From positions 1,330,001 to 1,394,000 of the forward strand of contig NZ_AP022810.1 in the NCBI RefSeq assembly GCF_009731355.2: DNA of 64,000 nt, read 5' to 3'. How positions within the stretch are numbered: the first letter of the stretch is position 1; each line of letters opens with the position of its first letter. Made by a program: the position numbers and the translations under genes. The DNA comes from Desulfuromonas sp. AOP6. GTDB lineage: Bacteria > Desulfobacterota > Desulfuromonadia > Desulfuromonadales > SZUA-540. Below, one piece after another: positions 33,113-42,784 of the stretch. The notes beneath the pieces are model-generated. The model saw only the letters and a list, made by a program, of their open reading frames with translations. It was not told the origin of the DNA and searched no databases.

Positions 33113-35761
33113 TTGAAGAAAGCGTTGACAGGCCTGCTCGTGATGTGCTGCCTGCTGGTGGCATGTAACAGACAGACCAAAGAAAGTCTTTACCAGGAAG
33201 GCCTCAGCCTGAGTGCTCAGGGGAACTACCGTGGCGCCGTCGTTCTATTCAAAAACGCCCTGGAGAAGGACCCCAATTATTTTGAGGCCCGATTCCAGTT
33301 GGGCAACGCTTACCTTGAAACAGGCAAATACGAGAGAGCTTTCAACGAGTTTGAAAAAGTGCGTCTTCAGAACCCGTCATTTCCCGGCCTGCAACACAAA
33401 TTGGCCCAATGGCATGTTCGCACCAAAAATCCCGATGAAGCCCTCCGCCTGATGGCGGTTTATCTTCAGGGTAATGAGGCGGATACCGAAACCCTGGAGA
33501 TCATTGGACAGGCCCGTTACCAGAAGAAGGAATGGGATGCGGCTGAAAAAGCGCTGCGTGAAGCGGTTGCCCTGGACGATAAAAACATCAGCGCCAAATT
33601 GCTCTTGGCTCAGGTTCTCATCAGGCAGCAGAAAGACGATAAGGCGCGTGACCTCCTTTCCCTGCTGGTCGAGCGGAAAGTTCACGTTCGCGCCGCCTAT
33701 TACATGCTGGCCGATCTGGAAGCTGCCCTGGGAAATTCCGCGCGTAGCCGTGAAATCTATCAGGACTGGAGCCTCATTGACCCTGAAGATGCAGACGCTC
33801 TGTTCAAAATAGGGCTTTATGATCTGGATGCCGGGCGTTTCACCCTGGGCGAAGAAGTGGCCGCCCGCCTGATCGAAGTTTTTCCTGCCAACGAAAAGGG
33901 GCTGTTGCTTAAAGGGATGGCTAGCTATCTACAGGGCCAGAGCGAACAGGCCTCCCGCGAATTGCAACTGTCCATCAAAAAGGGCAGTGACCCTCTCGCC
34001 TATTATTTTCTCGGACTTGCTTTCCTTCAACTGGAACAGTACGAGCTGGCTCTGAATCAATTCCACAAAGTTCTGGATTTTAACCCTGATTCGGTACAGG
34101 CCCGTTGCATGGTAGCGATGACCCTGCTGAAGCAGAAGCGCCTGGAAGATGCCATCAGCCAGGTTCAGATCGCGCTGGCCAAATATCCGGAAAATGGGTT
34201 GGCCTGGAACATTCTGGGCAGTGCCCATATGGCCCTGGGGCAGTACGACAAGGCCATGGCTGAATTCAACCGGGCCATCACGCTGGACCCGAAGCTGGCC
34301 GATGTTCACCTGAAAAAAGGGTTGTTCAACCTTTCCCGGGGCGAGATGGCGCAGGCTGAAGAGGAAATGGTCAAGGCCGTCCGTATCGCCCCCGACGTCC
34401 TTGATACTCGTCTGATTCTTGCCAATCATTACATCCGGCAGCAGAACTATCAGAAAGCCTTGGAGGTTCTGGACGAAGGTGTGAAGGGGGCTCCGCAGGA
34501 CGCCCTGATTTACAATTACCAGGCCGGGGTGCTGCTGGCCCAGAAAAAGATTCCCGACGCGATCAGCAGGCTCAAGGCCGCCAAAGAGGCTTCTCCCCTG
34601 TATTTCACCCCGTACTTCAATCTGGCGAATCTCTATCTCTCACAGGAAAAGTACGATGAGGCTTTGGCCGAACTGAGCGCTGTTCTCTCGCTGGAACCAA
34701 AACAGGTTAACGCTCATTTGGCCAGCGGCATGATCAGGGAGCTGCAAGGGAATGAGGTGGCCGCACTCGAGTCTTACCGCCGGGCCAAAGACACGGGAAC
34801 GGTCGAAGGTGCTGTCGGACTCGCGAATTACCACCTTAAAAAAGGAGCTCAGTCGGAGGCATTGGCCGTCCTTGATCAGGCTCAGGAAGAGTTTGCCGAT
34901 CATTCAGGACTTCTTGAGCTCAAAAGCCGTCTCCTGCTTAAGTCAGGTCGCGTGGATGAAGCAAGGGAACTGTTGTCGCGGATCGAAGAACTGGCCCCGG
35001 GCCGAGGATATCCCATTCTGGTCCAGGTTTTGATGCATTATGGAAAAACGGAAGATGCAATCCGGCTCGCCGAAAAAGTGATTTATGCCCAGCCCCAATC
35101 CGCCTACGGGTATCTGCTTCTGGCCAGTGTCCACGAACACGGTCTTCACTCGGAAAAGGCTTTGCAGACTTTGCAGCGCATTCCTGGGGAGGCCGCCTCC
35201 TCTCCCCAAGTACAGGTCAGGATCGCTCAGATCTTTGAAAAGAAGCAAGACTATGACCAAGCCATGAAGACCTACCAGGGCATTCTCGATAAAACGCCCC
35301 ATTTTTTTCCGGCCCGTTTTGCTCTAGGCGCTCTGGCGGATCGGCAGGGAAACAAAGGGGCGGCCCTCGACCATTACCGGCAGGTTCTGCGTGAAGAGCC
35401 GGGCTATACGCCGGCCCTGAATAATCTTGCTTATCTTTATGCTGACAATTACGCCGACAAGGCTGAAGCTCTTGAATTGGCGCTCAAGGCGTTTCGTAAT
35501 GCTCCGGAAGATCCTGGCATTCTCGATACGCTCGGTTACGTCCTCATCAAAAACAGCCGTTTCGAGGAAGCGATCCTGCATTTGGAAAAAGCCGCCGCCT
35601 TGTTACCTGAGAATCCGACAGTCTGCTATCACCTGGGGTTGGCCTACAGCGCCGCCGGCAAAACCGGGCAAGCGGTGGCAATACTCAGAAAAGCTAAAGA
35701 ATTGGGCTCCTTCCCCGAAGCGGACAAGACGGATGAATTGCTGAAACGACTTGCAGGTTGA
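33113..35761 (+). CDS. prsT: PEP-CTERM system TPR-repeat lipoprotein PrsT
   Basis: An 882-residue lipoprotein made almost entirely of tetratricopeptide repeats. Its N-terminus has a signal peptide with lipobox LLVAC, the lipidated cysteine at residue 18. At least twenty TPR-like helical pairs follow (for example GNYRGAVVLFKNALEKDPN and GQYDKAMAEFNRAITLDP). It matches the large TPR lipoprotein of XrtA/EpsH loci, which is thought to organise export or assembly at the periplasmic face. The start is TTG 33113 with a strong TAGGAGGG site. Confidence 0.92.
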   Translation: MKKALTGLLVMCCLLVACNRQTKESLYQEGLSLSAQGNYRGAVVLFKNALEKDPNYFEARFQLGNAYLETGKYERAFNEFEKVRLQNPSFPGLQHKLAQWHVRTKNPDEALRLMAVYLQGNEADTETLEIIGQARYQKKEWDAAEKALREAVALDDKNISAKLLLAQVLIRQQKDDKARDLLSLLVERKVHVRAAYYMLADLEAALGNSARSREIYQDWSLIDPEDADALFKIGLYDLDAGRFTLGEEVAARLIEVFPANEKGLLLKGMASYLQGQSEQASRELQLSIKKGSDPLAYYFLGLAFLQLEQYELALNQFHKVLDFNPDSVQARCMVAMTLLKQKRLEDAISQVQIALAKYPENGLAWNILGSAHMALGQYDKAMAEFNRAITLDPKLADVHLKKGLFNLSRGEMAQAEEEMVKAVRIAPDVLDTRLILANHYIRQQNYQKALEVLDEGVKGAPQDALIYNYQAGVLLAQKKIPDAISRLKAAKEASPLYFTPYFNLANLYLSQEKYDEALAELSAVLSLEPKQVNAHLASGMIRELQGNEVAALESYRRAKDTGTVEGAVGLANYHLKKGAQSEALAVLDQAQEEFADHSGLLELKSRLLLKSGRVDEARELLSRIEELAPGRGYPILVQVLMHYGKTEDAIRLAEKVIYAQPQSAYGYLLLASVHEHGLHSEKALQTLQRIPGEAASSPQVQVRIAQIFEKKQDYDQAMKTYQGILDKTPHFFPARFALGALADRQGNKGAALDHYRQVLREEPGYTPALNNLAYLYADNYADKAEALELALKAFRNAPEDPGILDTLGYVLIKNSRFEEAILHLEKAAALLPENPTVCYHLGLAYSAAGKTGQAVAILRKAKELGSFPEADKTDELLKRLAG

Positions 35762-35774
35762 TGGAGTTGGGAAT

Positions 35775-37136
35775 ATGGGAAAGACACTGATGATCCTGGT
35801 AGGCGGCGATCTGCTGATTGCATTCATGGCGCACCACTGTGGACTCATGGTGCGTTCGGGTACCCTGTCTTTTTTAGATGGCAACTACCAGCAGGACATC
35901 CTGAGGGTTCTGATATTCGCCCTCGTCCTTCTCTTCACTACCTATTTTTCCGAAATGTACAGCCGTGAAAAACGGTTTGGCCTCAGTGAAACCCTCGGTC
36001 GTGTCCTTGCTTCGCTGGTGCTGGCTTTTGTCGTTCTGTCTGCAACGTATTACTTTCAGCCCTCTATCGCCATCCGCGCAGATATCCTGATTCTTTCCTT
36101 AATCCTTTTCGGCATCATCCAGTTTCTCTGGCACAACCGCTATCCTCTGCTGCTGAGGGTGCCGGGGATATCCAAAAAAGTCCTTGTTTTCGGTGTCGGC
36201 CCCCTGGCCCAGCAGATGGAGATGCTCATCTCCATGTCCAATACCGGCTATGTCTTTGAAGGATTTGTGTCACCCGGCCGGGAGTACGATCCGGACTCCA
36301 AAGATCCCCTCATTGCGTCTGTCGACACTCTGCTGGCCGCGGCTGAAGATCGCAAGGTCAATAAAATCGTCATTTCTCTGTCCGAACGGCGAGGTGTTTT
36401 TCCGGTGCGTGAAATTCTGCGCTGCAAACTCAAAGGGATTGAGATCGTCGATGCTGTAACCTTTTACGAAGATGTCACCGGCAAGCTTATGGTCGAAAAC
36501 ATCAATCCAAGCTGGTTTATTTTTTCCGGCGGTTTCAAGCTGACCCAGTTTATGCGGGGCATGAAACGGGTGCTCGATGTAATCCTCTCCCTGACGGGAA
36601 TTATTCTGTTTCTGCCCTTTGCCCCGATAATCGCCGTGATGATCAAGCTGGATTCGCCCGGGCCAGTCCTCTTTAAGCAGTTGAGAGTCGGAGTCGGCGA
36701 AAAAACCTTTCATCTGTATAAATTTCGCACGATGAGGGAGGACGCTGAAAAAAACTCCGGTGCAGTCTGGGCGACTGAAGACGATCCCCGCATTACTCGG
36801 GTTGGTCGTTTCTTACGCAAGAGCAGACTGGATGAGGTTCCCCAATTGTTCAACGTGCTGCGCGGCGACATGAGCTTTGTCGGTCCTCGTCCCGAACGTC
36901 CGGAGTTTGTGAACAAGCTCAATGAACGTGTCCCCTATTATGCCACGCGTCATACCGTCAAACCGGGAGTCACCGGCTGGGCCCAGGTGAAATATCCTTA
37001 CGGCGCCTCCGAGGAAGATGCCCTGGAAAAATTGCGCTACGACCTGTTTTACATCAAAAATTATTCACTGCTGCTCGATCTGGTGATCATACTTGAAACC
37101 GTTAAGGTCGTGCTTTTTGGCCGAGGAGGAAGGTAG
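35775..37136 (+). CDS. Exopolysaccharide initiating sugar transferase (EpsB-type, XrtA locus)
   Basis: A polyprenyl-phosphate sugar-1-phosphate transferase that starts the repeat unit on the lipid carrier at the inner membrane. Of 453 residues, the first ~120 contain several membrane helices, then a nucleotide-binding-like central part (VLVFGVGPLAQQMEML), a further membrane helix near 270-290, and the C-terminal catalytic domain with KFRTM, RLDEVPQLFNVLRGDMS, VGPRPERPE and KPGVTGWAQV. This layout is that of the PEP-CTERM-associated sugar transferase family. ATG 35775 is used, preceded by GGAG; the frame opens slightly earlier. Confidence 0.93.
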   Translation: MGKTLMILVGGDLLIAFMAHHCGLMVRSGTLSFLDGNYQQDILRVLIFALVLLFTTYFSEMYSREKRFGLSETLGRVLASLVLAFVVLSATYYFQPSIAIRADILILSLILFGIIQFLWHNRYPLLLRVPGISKKVLVFGVGPLAQQMEMLISMSNTGYVFEGFVSPGREYDPDSKDPLIASVDTLLAAAEDRKVNKIVISLSERRGVFPVREILRCKLKGIEIVDAVTFYEDVTGKLMVENINPSWFIFSGGFKLTQFMRGMKRVLDVILSLTGIILFLPFAPIIAVMIKLDSPGPVLFKQLRVGVGEKTFHLYKFRTMREDAEKNSGAVWATEDDPRITRVGRFLRKSRLDEVPQLFNVLRGDMSFVGPRPERPEFVNKLNERVPYYATRHTVKPGVTGWAQVKYPYGASEEDALEKLRYDLFYIKNYSLLLDLVIILETVKVVLFGRGGR

Positions 37137-37141
37137 TCGGG

Positions 37142-37945
37142 ATGAAATTTTCACTCTGTCTTGGCGTACTGTTTATGGCCCTGTCGCTGATGTTGTCATC
37201 AGCCGTCATGGCGGGGGACTACGTAATCGGGGATGGCGATGTGCTTCAGGTGTCCGTCTGGGGTGTGCCCGACCTCAGCGTGCAGGTAACGGTCAGGCCT
37301 GACGGCAAGATCACCCTTCCTGCCGCTGGCGATATTGAAGCATCCGGCCTGACGCCGTCGGCCCTCGCTGAAAATCTGCGCAAGTCCATAAGGCGGCTGG
37401 TAAAAGAGCCGATCGTAACCCTCACCGTCGCCGAAATCACCAATAACCGGATTTATGTCTCCGGCGGCGGGGTTCCAGCCGAGGTGGTCAACCTGACAGG
37501 CCGCACAAGTCTGTTCAAGTTTCTCTGTCGTTTCGGAACACTGGAAAACGCCGATCTACGTCATGCTTATCTGCTGCGCCAAGGGCAGAAGGTCAAAACC
37601 GACTTCTACAAACTTTTCTGGGAAGGGGATTTTTCCCAGGATCTTGAGCTCAAGGCGGAAGATATCCTTTTTATCCCCAACAATGAGCTGAACAAAGTCT
37701 ATGTGGTCGGGGCGGTAGCGCAGCCGATGTTCATCGTCTATCGAGCGGAGATGAAGGTTCTTGACGCCATTCTCGAATCCGGTGGATTCAATGAATACGC
37801 CAACCGTAGCAACATCACGGTCTTGCGCAACACCGGCGATAAAATCCGCGTGAGTGTCAAGGATCTTCTGAAAGGTAAGGACCTAAGTCAGAACGTATTT
37901 CTCCAACCGGGAGATTACGTCATTGTCGACGAGGGGCTTTTCTGA
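37142..37945 (+). CDS. Polysaccharide export protein, XrtA-locus type (Wza-related)
   Basis: A periplasmic/outer-membrane export component of 267 residues: signal peptide (1-24, ending SAVMA), then a polysaccharide-export domain (GDYVIGDGDVLQVSVWGVPDL, VRPDGKITLPAAGDI) and SLBB-like repeats (NKVYVVGAVAQP). Unlike E. coli Wza it has no lipobox cysteine near the signal cleavage point, so it is probably not lipidated. It has a strong GAGGAGG site and follows the sugar transferase by five bases. Confidence 0.92.
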   Translation: MKFSLCLGVLFMALSLMLSSAVMAGDYVIGDGDVLQVSVWGVPDLSVQVTVRPDGKITLPAAGDIEASGLTPSALAENLRKSIRRLVKEPIVTLTVAEITNNRIYVSGGGVPAEVVNLTGRTSLFKFLCRFGTLENADLRHAYLLRQGQKVKTDFYKLFWEGDFSQDLELKAEDILFIPNNELNKVYVVGAVAQPMFIVYRAEMKVLDAILESGGFNEYANRSNITVLRNTGDKIRVSVKDLLKGKDLSQNVFLQPGDYVIVDEGLF

Positions 37946-38011
37946 TCCGTCAAGCCATCCAACTCAGGTTGAAGACTGGTCAATAACTGGCCTGCTTTGA
38001 GAGGGAACCCC

Positions 38012-39514
38012 ATGGAAAGATCGTCATCTGAACTCATGCGCAACCTGCGCATCCTCTACAAAAAACGCTACCTGGGTATTTCCACGGCTCTGGTGGTGAT
38101 GTCCCTGGTGATCGTCTACAGCTACTTCATGCCGAAACAATACAAGGCAGACAGCACGGTTTTTATTGAAAGCAATGTCATCAACAGCCTGGTCGAGGGG
38201 ATCGCCATCACGCCGAGCATGGACGACCGTATCCGCGTTCTACGCTACGCCATGCTCAGCCGCGACCTGATCAGCAAAGTGCTCAAGGATATGGACCTCG
38301 ATGCCGAACTCGGCAGCGAGTCCAGACTGCAGGATTACGTGGCGGGCCTGCAGGCGAGGACGAAGATCGATTTCAGAAACCGTGAAGGTCTTTTTACTGT
38401 TTCCATCGTTGATGGAGATCCGGTTTTCGCCAGGGATTACGTCAACACGCTGGTGCGGACCTATGTCGAAGAAAATATATCGGAAAAACGTGAAGAGACC
38501 TACGGCGCCAACCGCTTTCTTGATGAACAGCTTGTTCATTTCAAAAAGAAGCTGGACGAAGCAGAAGACGCCATCATCGACTTTCGTCGCCAGCAGGGCG
38601 TTTTCCTGGCTGTGGGTGAACAGTCCATTTTGCAGGACATCCAGGCCTATCAAAGAGAGGTCGAGGATATCACTCTGACTATGGAGACCCTTGAAGCCAG
38701 AAAAGGACAACTGGCGCAGCAATTGAAAAACGTCAAACAGTCAGTCCCTATCTTCAACGAGCAGCAGGGCACAGATCGCATCGTGGGACTTGAGCAACGG
38801 ATCGCCCAGCTTTTGCTGACTTACACGGAAAATTATCCGGAAGTCATTCGCCTGAAAGCCGAAGTCGAAGGTCTTAAGCGCCACTTGCAGAGCGGACAGG
38901 AAGGTCAGCCCCTGACGGGTGAAATGACCACTATCAATCCGGTTCATCAGGAAGTACAGCAGAACATCTTCAACGTCGAGGCGGAGCTGAGTTCTCTCAA
39001 GGCCAGAAAAGAAAGTCTCCTGCGGATGATGGAGGGACGCAAGGCCCAGTTGCAGGACGTTCCTGAAAACCGCAAGGTCCTCGCCGCGCTGGAGCAGGAA
39101 CGCGATTCCTATCGCCAGACCTACGACCAGCTGCTGACGCGCATGGGCCAGTCGGAAGTGTCCAAGCAGATGGAAATCAGCAATAAAGCCTCGACCTTCC
39201 GTATCGTTGACCCGGCCCAGCTGCCGAAGGCACCTGAGTCGCCCAATATGGTCCGCATGATTCTCCTGGCTATTGCTGCTGGTTTGGGCAGCGGGGTAGG
39301 GCTCATTCTGCTGCTCGATCGCTTGAATCCCACGGTCGTGGAAGTGGCGCAGATCCGCGAGTTGGGGGTGGAAGTGCTGGCCGTTATCCCGACCATAGTC
39401 GATACGGAACAACTGCGTGAGGCGAAGCGCCGTGACGCCCTGATTTATTCACTGTCCGGAGTCTATTTTTCGGCGGTTCTGGGATTGCTCGCGTTTGAAG
39501 CTCTGCTGCGCTAA
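38012..39514 (+). CDS. Polysaccharide chain-length determinant (Wzz-type), XrtA locus
   Basis: An inner-membrane co-polymerase of 500 residues controlling polymer length. It has a membrane helix near 20-40, a long periplasmic portion with coiled coils (about 150-390), a second helix near 405-425 and a third hydrophobic stretch at the extreme C-terminus. It lacks its own ATP-binding domain; the kinase is the next gene, as in split Wzc systems. ATG 38012 is chosen, with a GAGAGGGAA site; the frame opens at TTG 37997. Confidence 0.92.
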   Translation: MERSSSELMRNLRILYKKRYLGISTALVVMSLVIVYSYFMPKQYKADSTVFIESNVINSLVEGIAITPSMDDRIRVLRYAMLSRDLISKVLKDMDLDAELGSESRLQDYVAGLQARTKIDFRNREGLFTVSIVDGDPVFARDYVNTLVRTYVEENISEKREETYGANRFLDEQLVHFKKKLDEAEDAIIDFRRQQGVFLAVGEQSILQDIQAYQREVEDITLTMETLEARKGQLAQQLKNVKQSVPIFNEQQGTDRIVGLEQRIAQLLLTYTENYPEVIRLKAEVEGLKRHLQSGQEGQPLTGEMTTINPVHQEVQQNIFNVEAELSSLKARKESLLRMMEGRKAQLQDVPENRKVLAALEQERDSYRQTYDQLLTRMGQSEVSKQMEISNKASTFRIVDPAQLPKAPESPNMVRMILLAIAAGLGSGVGLILLLDRLNPTVVEVAQIRELGVEVLAVIPTIVDTEQLREAKRRDALIYSLSGVYFSAVLGLLAFEALLR

Positions 39515-39574
39515 GCGACATTTTCTACGGCATCCCTGGCACGAAGCCGTAATCCCCAAAGGGAGGCAGGAAAT

Positions 39575-40411
39575 ATGAGCCGAATTGAAAAGGCGATCGA
39601 AAAAGCGACCCGTTTGAGGCAGGGAGCAGACAGTAAGAGTCCCTCCTCAGCTGAGTCTCCCCTGCCAGCTGCCGCATTTATGAATGATCGGCAAGGCAGG
39701 CCTTCCTCGGTGGCTCTGCAGGACGTTGAACCGCTGCAGGTCAATTGTCCTTTTCTGCCCATGGCGCAGCGCAACAACGATCCTGTCTCGGAAGAATATA
39801 AAAAACTTCGTTCACTGGTGCGTAAACTCACGAAGAAGGGATCTTTTCTCAATACGCTGCTGATCACCAGCACCGTTGGCAGTGAAGGGAAAAGCATTAC
39901 AACCCTTAATTTGGCCTTGGCACTGGCCCAGGAGTACGACCACACGGTCCTCCTGGTTGACGCCGATCTGCGCCGACCCTCTATTCACCGTTACCTTGGC
40001 CTTCAACCCGAAGTCGGCCTGGTCAACTGTCTGCAGGATGGCCTCCCTGTCGAACAGGCCCTGATTAAGACCGGCCTGGGCAAGCTGGTCGTTTTACCTG
40101 CGGGTTCCCCCGTCGAAAACCATCTGGAACTTCTATCCTCCGAGCGCATGAAGAACCTGATCCGCGAATTGAAATCACGCTATCCCGAACGGTACGTGAT
40201 TTTTGACACGCCACCGGCGCTGCCCTTTGCCGATGCCCAGATCCTCGGCTCCGAAATCGATGGGGTGATTTATGTCATCCGCGAAGGCTTTGCCAAAACC
40301 GAACAGATCCGGGAAGCGATGGAAAGCCTTAAAGGCAGCAATCTGCTGGGAGCCGTCTATAACGACTCAAGTATCATGCCGTCCTCTGGCCGGTATTCGT
40401 ACTACTATTAA
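39575..40411 (+). CDS. Bacterial tyrosine autokinase, XrtA-associated
   Basis: A cytoplasmic BY-kinase (278 residues) expected to pair with the chain-length protein and cycle phosphorylation to drive polymer synthesis. Walker A is TVGSEGKSITT, Walker A' is LLVDADLRRPS and Walker B is VIFDTPPAL. The C-terminus ends in a tyrosine cluster (YSYYY), the usual autophosphorylation site. The N-terminus MSRIEKAIEKA is characteristic of this subfamily. Confidence 0.94.
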   Translation: MSRIEKAIEKATRLRQGADSKSPSSAESPLPAAAFMNDRQGRPSSVALQDVEPLQVNCPFLPMAQRNNDPVSEEYKKLRSLVRKLTKKGSFLNTLLITSTVGSEGKSITTLNLALALAQEYDHTVLLVDADLRRPSIHRYLGLQPEVGLVNCLQDGLPVEQALIKTGLGKLVVLPAGSPVENHLELLSSERMKNLIRELKSRYPERYVIFDTPPALPFADAQILGSEIDGVIYVIREGFAKTEQIREAMESLKGSNLLGAVYNDSSIMPSSGRYSYYY

Positions 40412-40421
40412 GGAGGGAGCT

Positions 40422-41660
40422 TTGAATAAACGGTTGTTTATTTGCCCTGGTGTCCTAGGGTGCCTGCTCACTCTCTTGTTTGCCAGCACTGCCTGGGGAC
40501 GTGTCGAGATCACTCCCTATTTTACTTTGCGGGAAGAATATAACGACAATATCTATCTGTCGGCCAGCAACGAGCAGAGCGATTTCATTACCAGGTCTGT
40601 TCCTGGTATTTCCCTTGAACTGGACAGCAACTATCTCGACCTCAGCCTCGACTACAGCCTCCACTATATTTTTTATGCCGACATTACTGAAGAGAACGAA
40701 ACCCGTCTTAAGGATGTACAGCGTGCCATGGGTACTGCACAGATCCTGCCGGATCGCGATTTCACCGTTACCCTTGAAGATCATTACAGCCGGGTCACCA
40801 TTGACGAGCGTGACCCCGTTGTCGAAGAAAGCCTGTTCGTCAACCGGACCAACCTGAACCGCTTTCTGGCGAATCCTCGTTACCAGTACCGGGCGCTGTC
40901 GGGTCTGTTGGCGGTTATCGGCTACCGGTTTGAAAAACTGTCCTACCAGGCAGTCGAAGCTGATGATTCCGAAGCCCATGCCGGTTACGCGGATATCAGA
41001 AAAGATCTCTCTTCACGCTTCACACTCCTTCTTTATTATGAATATCGCGACCACAAAGCGAGGATCACCGAAGATTTCTCTCGGCAGGATGGTTGGGCCG
41101 GCCTGGAATATCGCCTGTCTCCCCGCCTGACTTTGCGTGGTCACGGCGGGCAGTCGCGGATCGACTATGACGATAGGGAGGAAGAGAAAACAAATATCTG
41201 GGAAGCCAGCATCGATTATACGATCTCCTCTTTTTGGGGGATCGGCGCCAGTTACTCCCGAGAAGTCATCGTTTCAGTCACCGAAGGCCTCTATGACCGC
41301 AAGGGCGCCAAAATTTACGCCTCGCGAAAAGGGGCGGTTCTGTTGGACCTTGAAGGACGCGTTGCCCGGGACAGCTACAAGACAATCGATCGTCAGGACG
41401 ATGTCGTTGGTGGAAGTGTCATCCTCGGGCTACCGCTGGTGCGCAATACAATTTTACTGTTGAAGGGAGATTACGACTATCTGGAATTCGCACCTGAACA
41501 GGAGCGTGTTCATCGCTATGGTTTCGGGCCGGTCATTGAATATGCGACAAGGCGGTTTTCGACAAGCCTTGGCTATCGCTATCGTGAGGAAAACTCCAAC
41601 TTTGATTTCAGTGATTATGTCAATCAGATCGTCTTTGTAGAAGGGTCGTTCAAATTCTAA
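40422..41660 (+). CDS. PEP-CTERM system outer-membrane beta-barrel protein
   Basis: A 412-residue protein with a signal peptide (about 1-26, ending STAWG) and a body of alternating short amphipathic strands, ending in phenylalanine (EGSFKF), as outer-membrane barrels do. Its opening VEITPYFTLREEYNDNIYL is typical of the uncharacterised outer-membrane protein in XrtA loci, which may serve as the export pore or its partner. The start is TTG 40422 directly after AGGAGGG. Confidence 0.85.
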   Translation: MNKRLFICPGVLGCLLTLLFASTAWGRVEITPYFTLREEYNDNIYLSASNEQSDFITRSVPGISLELDSNYLDLSLDYSLHYIFYADITEENETRLKDVQRAMGTAQILPDRDFTVTLEDHYSRVTIDERDPVVEESLFVNRTNLNRFLANPRYQYRALSGLLAVIGYRFEKLSYQAVEADDSEAHAGYADIRKDLSSRFTLLLYYEYRDHKARITEDFSRQDGWAGLEYRLSPRLTLRGHGGQSRIDYDDREEEKTNIWEASIDYTISSFWGIGASYSREVIVSVTEGLYDRKGAKIYASRKGAVLLDLEGRVARDSYKTIDRQDDVVGGSVILGLPLVRNTILLLKGDYDYLEFAPEQERVHRYGFGPVIEYATRRFSTSLGYRYREENSNFDFSDYVNQIVFVEGSFKF

Positions 41661-41684
41661 CCCGCTTGAACGAAGGGGTTCTCA

Positions 41685-42776
41685 ATGTATAACGAGTTTT
41701 TCGGCTTTACCCTTAAACCTTTTGAAATTGTGCCCAATCCGCAATTTCTCTATCCCAGCGACCCTCATCGCAAGGCCTTGAGCTATCTCGAGTACGGCCT
41801 TAAAGAAGGGGCCGGTTTCATTCTGCTGACAGGCGAAGTGGGCTCGGGCAAAACGACCATTCTTAAAGACATCATCAGCCGGTTCTCAGGCCACACATCC
41901 CTGGCCATGGTTTTCAACACCCGCGTCGACTCTCTGCAGTTGATCGCCATGGTCAACGAAGAATTCGGTCTCAATCCCGAAGGCAAGGACAAGGTCGCCC
42001 TGCTGAGGGAGCTTAACAGCTATCTCATTGAGGAATACGCGAACCACGGCAAGCCGATTCTCATCATCGACGAAGCCCAGAATCTGTCCCTGGATACACT
42101 GGAAGAAATCCGTCTGCTCTCCAACCTGGAGGCGGAAAACACCAAGCTCCTGCAGATTGTCCTGGCCGGTCAGCCCGAATTGAAAACTCTCATCGCCAGA
42201 CCCGAACTGCGACAGCTCAAGCAGCGCATCAATATTGGCTGTCATCTGCGGCCGCTGCGGCGCGAAGAAACCGAAGATTACATGTTGTATCGGATGGAAA
42301 AGGCCGGCAATCGTGAGGCCGTTACTTTCGAAGCCGGTGCCATGGACCTGATCTACCGGTTCAGCAACGGAATTCCCCGTCTGATCAATGTCCTCTGTGA
42401 TTTTATTTTGTTGGCTGCCTTCGCCGACCAGGTTCGCGACGTTACTCTGGATATGGTTCGGGAAGTAGTCGATGACCTGGACATTTTGGGAGAATCCGAA
42501 GCGCTCGAAGAGGTTGAGGTCGTCGATGAAGACTCATTGCTCTATCAGAAAGAGAATCTCCATGAACGTATCAGCATGCACGAAAATATTCTGAAGGTCC
42601 TGATGGCCAAGCAAAGGGAAGAGTTCACCCGGCTTTCGAGCCAACTGGAGGCACTTTCCGCCCAGATGGCCGATGTCAAAACCATTGCTGAAACGCTGAG
42701 CCTCACAGCGTCCCATGACGAAGAGCTGCGTTCAGGTAAAAAAAAACTTTTTAACCGCTCACTTGGCTGGAGCTAG
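41685..42776 (+). CDS. XrtA-associated AAA ATPase (ExeA/GspA-like)
   Basis: A 363-residue ATPase opening with MYNEFFGFTLKPFEIVPNPQFLY, the hallmark of the ExeA-like family. Walker A GEVGSGKTT and Walker B ILIIDEAQNLS are intact, with the sensor segment QLKQRINIGCHL. The last ~90 residues form a predicted coiled coil without membrane helix or peptidoglycan-binding domain. Such ATPases are constant members of XrtA loci; the precise role is not known. Confidence 0.92.
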   Translation: MYNEFFGFTLKPFEIVPNPQFLYPSDPHRKALSYLEYGLKEGAGFILLTGEVGSGKTTILKDIISRFSGHTSLAMVFNTRVDSLQLIAMVNEEFGLNPEGKDKVALLRELNSYLIEEYANHGKPILIIDEAQNLSLDTLEEIRLLSNLEAENTKLLQIVLAGQPELKTLIARPELRQLKQRINIGCHLRPLRREETEDYMLYRMEKAGNREAVTFEAGAMDLIYRFSNGIPRLINVLCDFILLAAFADQVRDVTLDMVREVVDDLDILGESEALEEVEVVDEDSLLYQKENLHERISMHENILKVLMAKQREEFTRLSSQLEALSAQMADVKTIAETLSLTASHDEELRSGKKKLFNRSLGWS

Positions 42777-42784
42777 ATAGGTCA

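Noticed and set aside
39537-39543. TGGCACG, a perfect -24 half of a sigma-54 promoter before the tyrosine autokinase gene
   Set aside because: The -12 position does not carry GC at the needed ten-base distance (it reads TA), so it is not a functional -24/-12 promoter.
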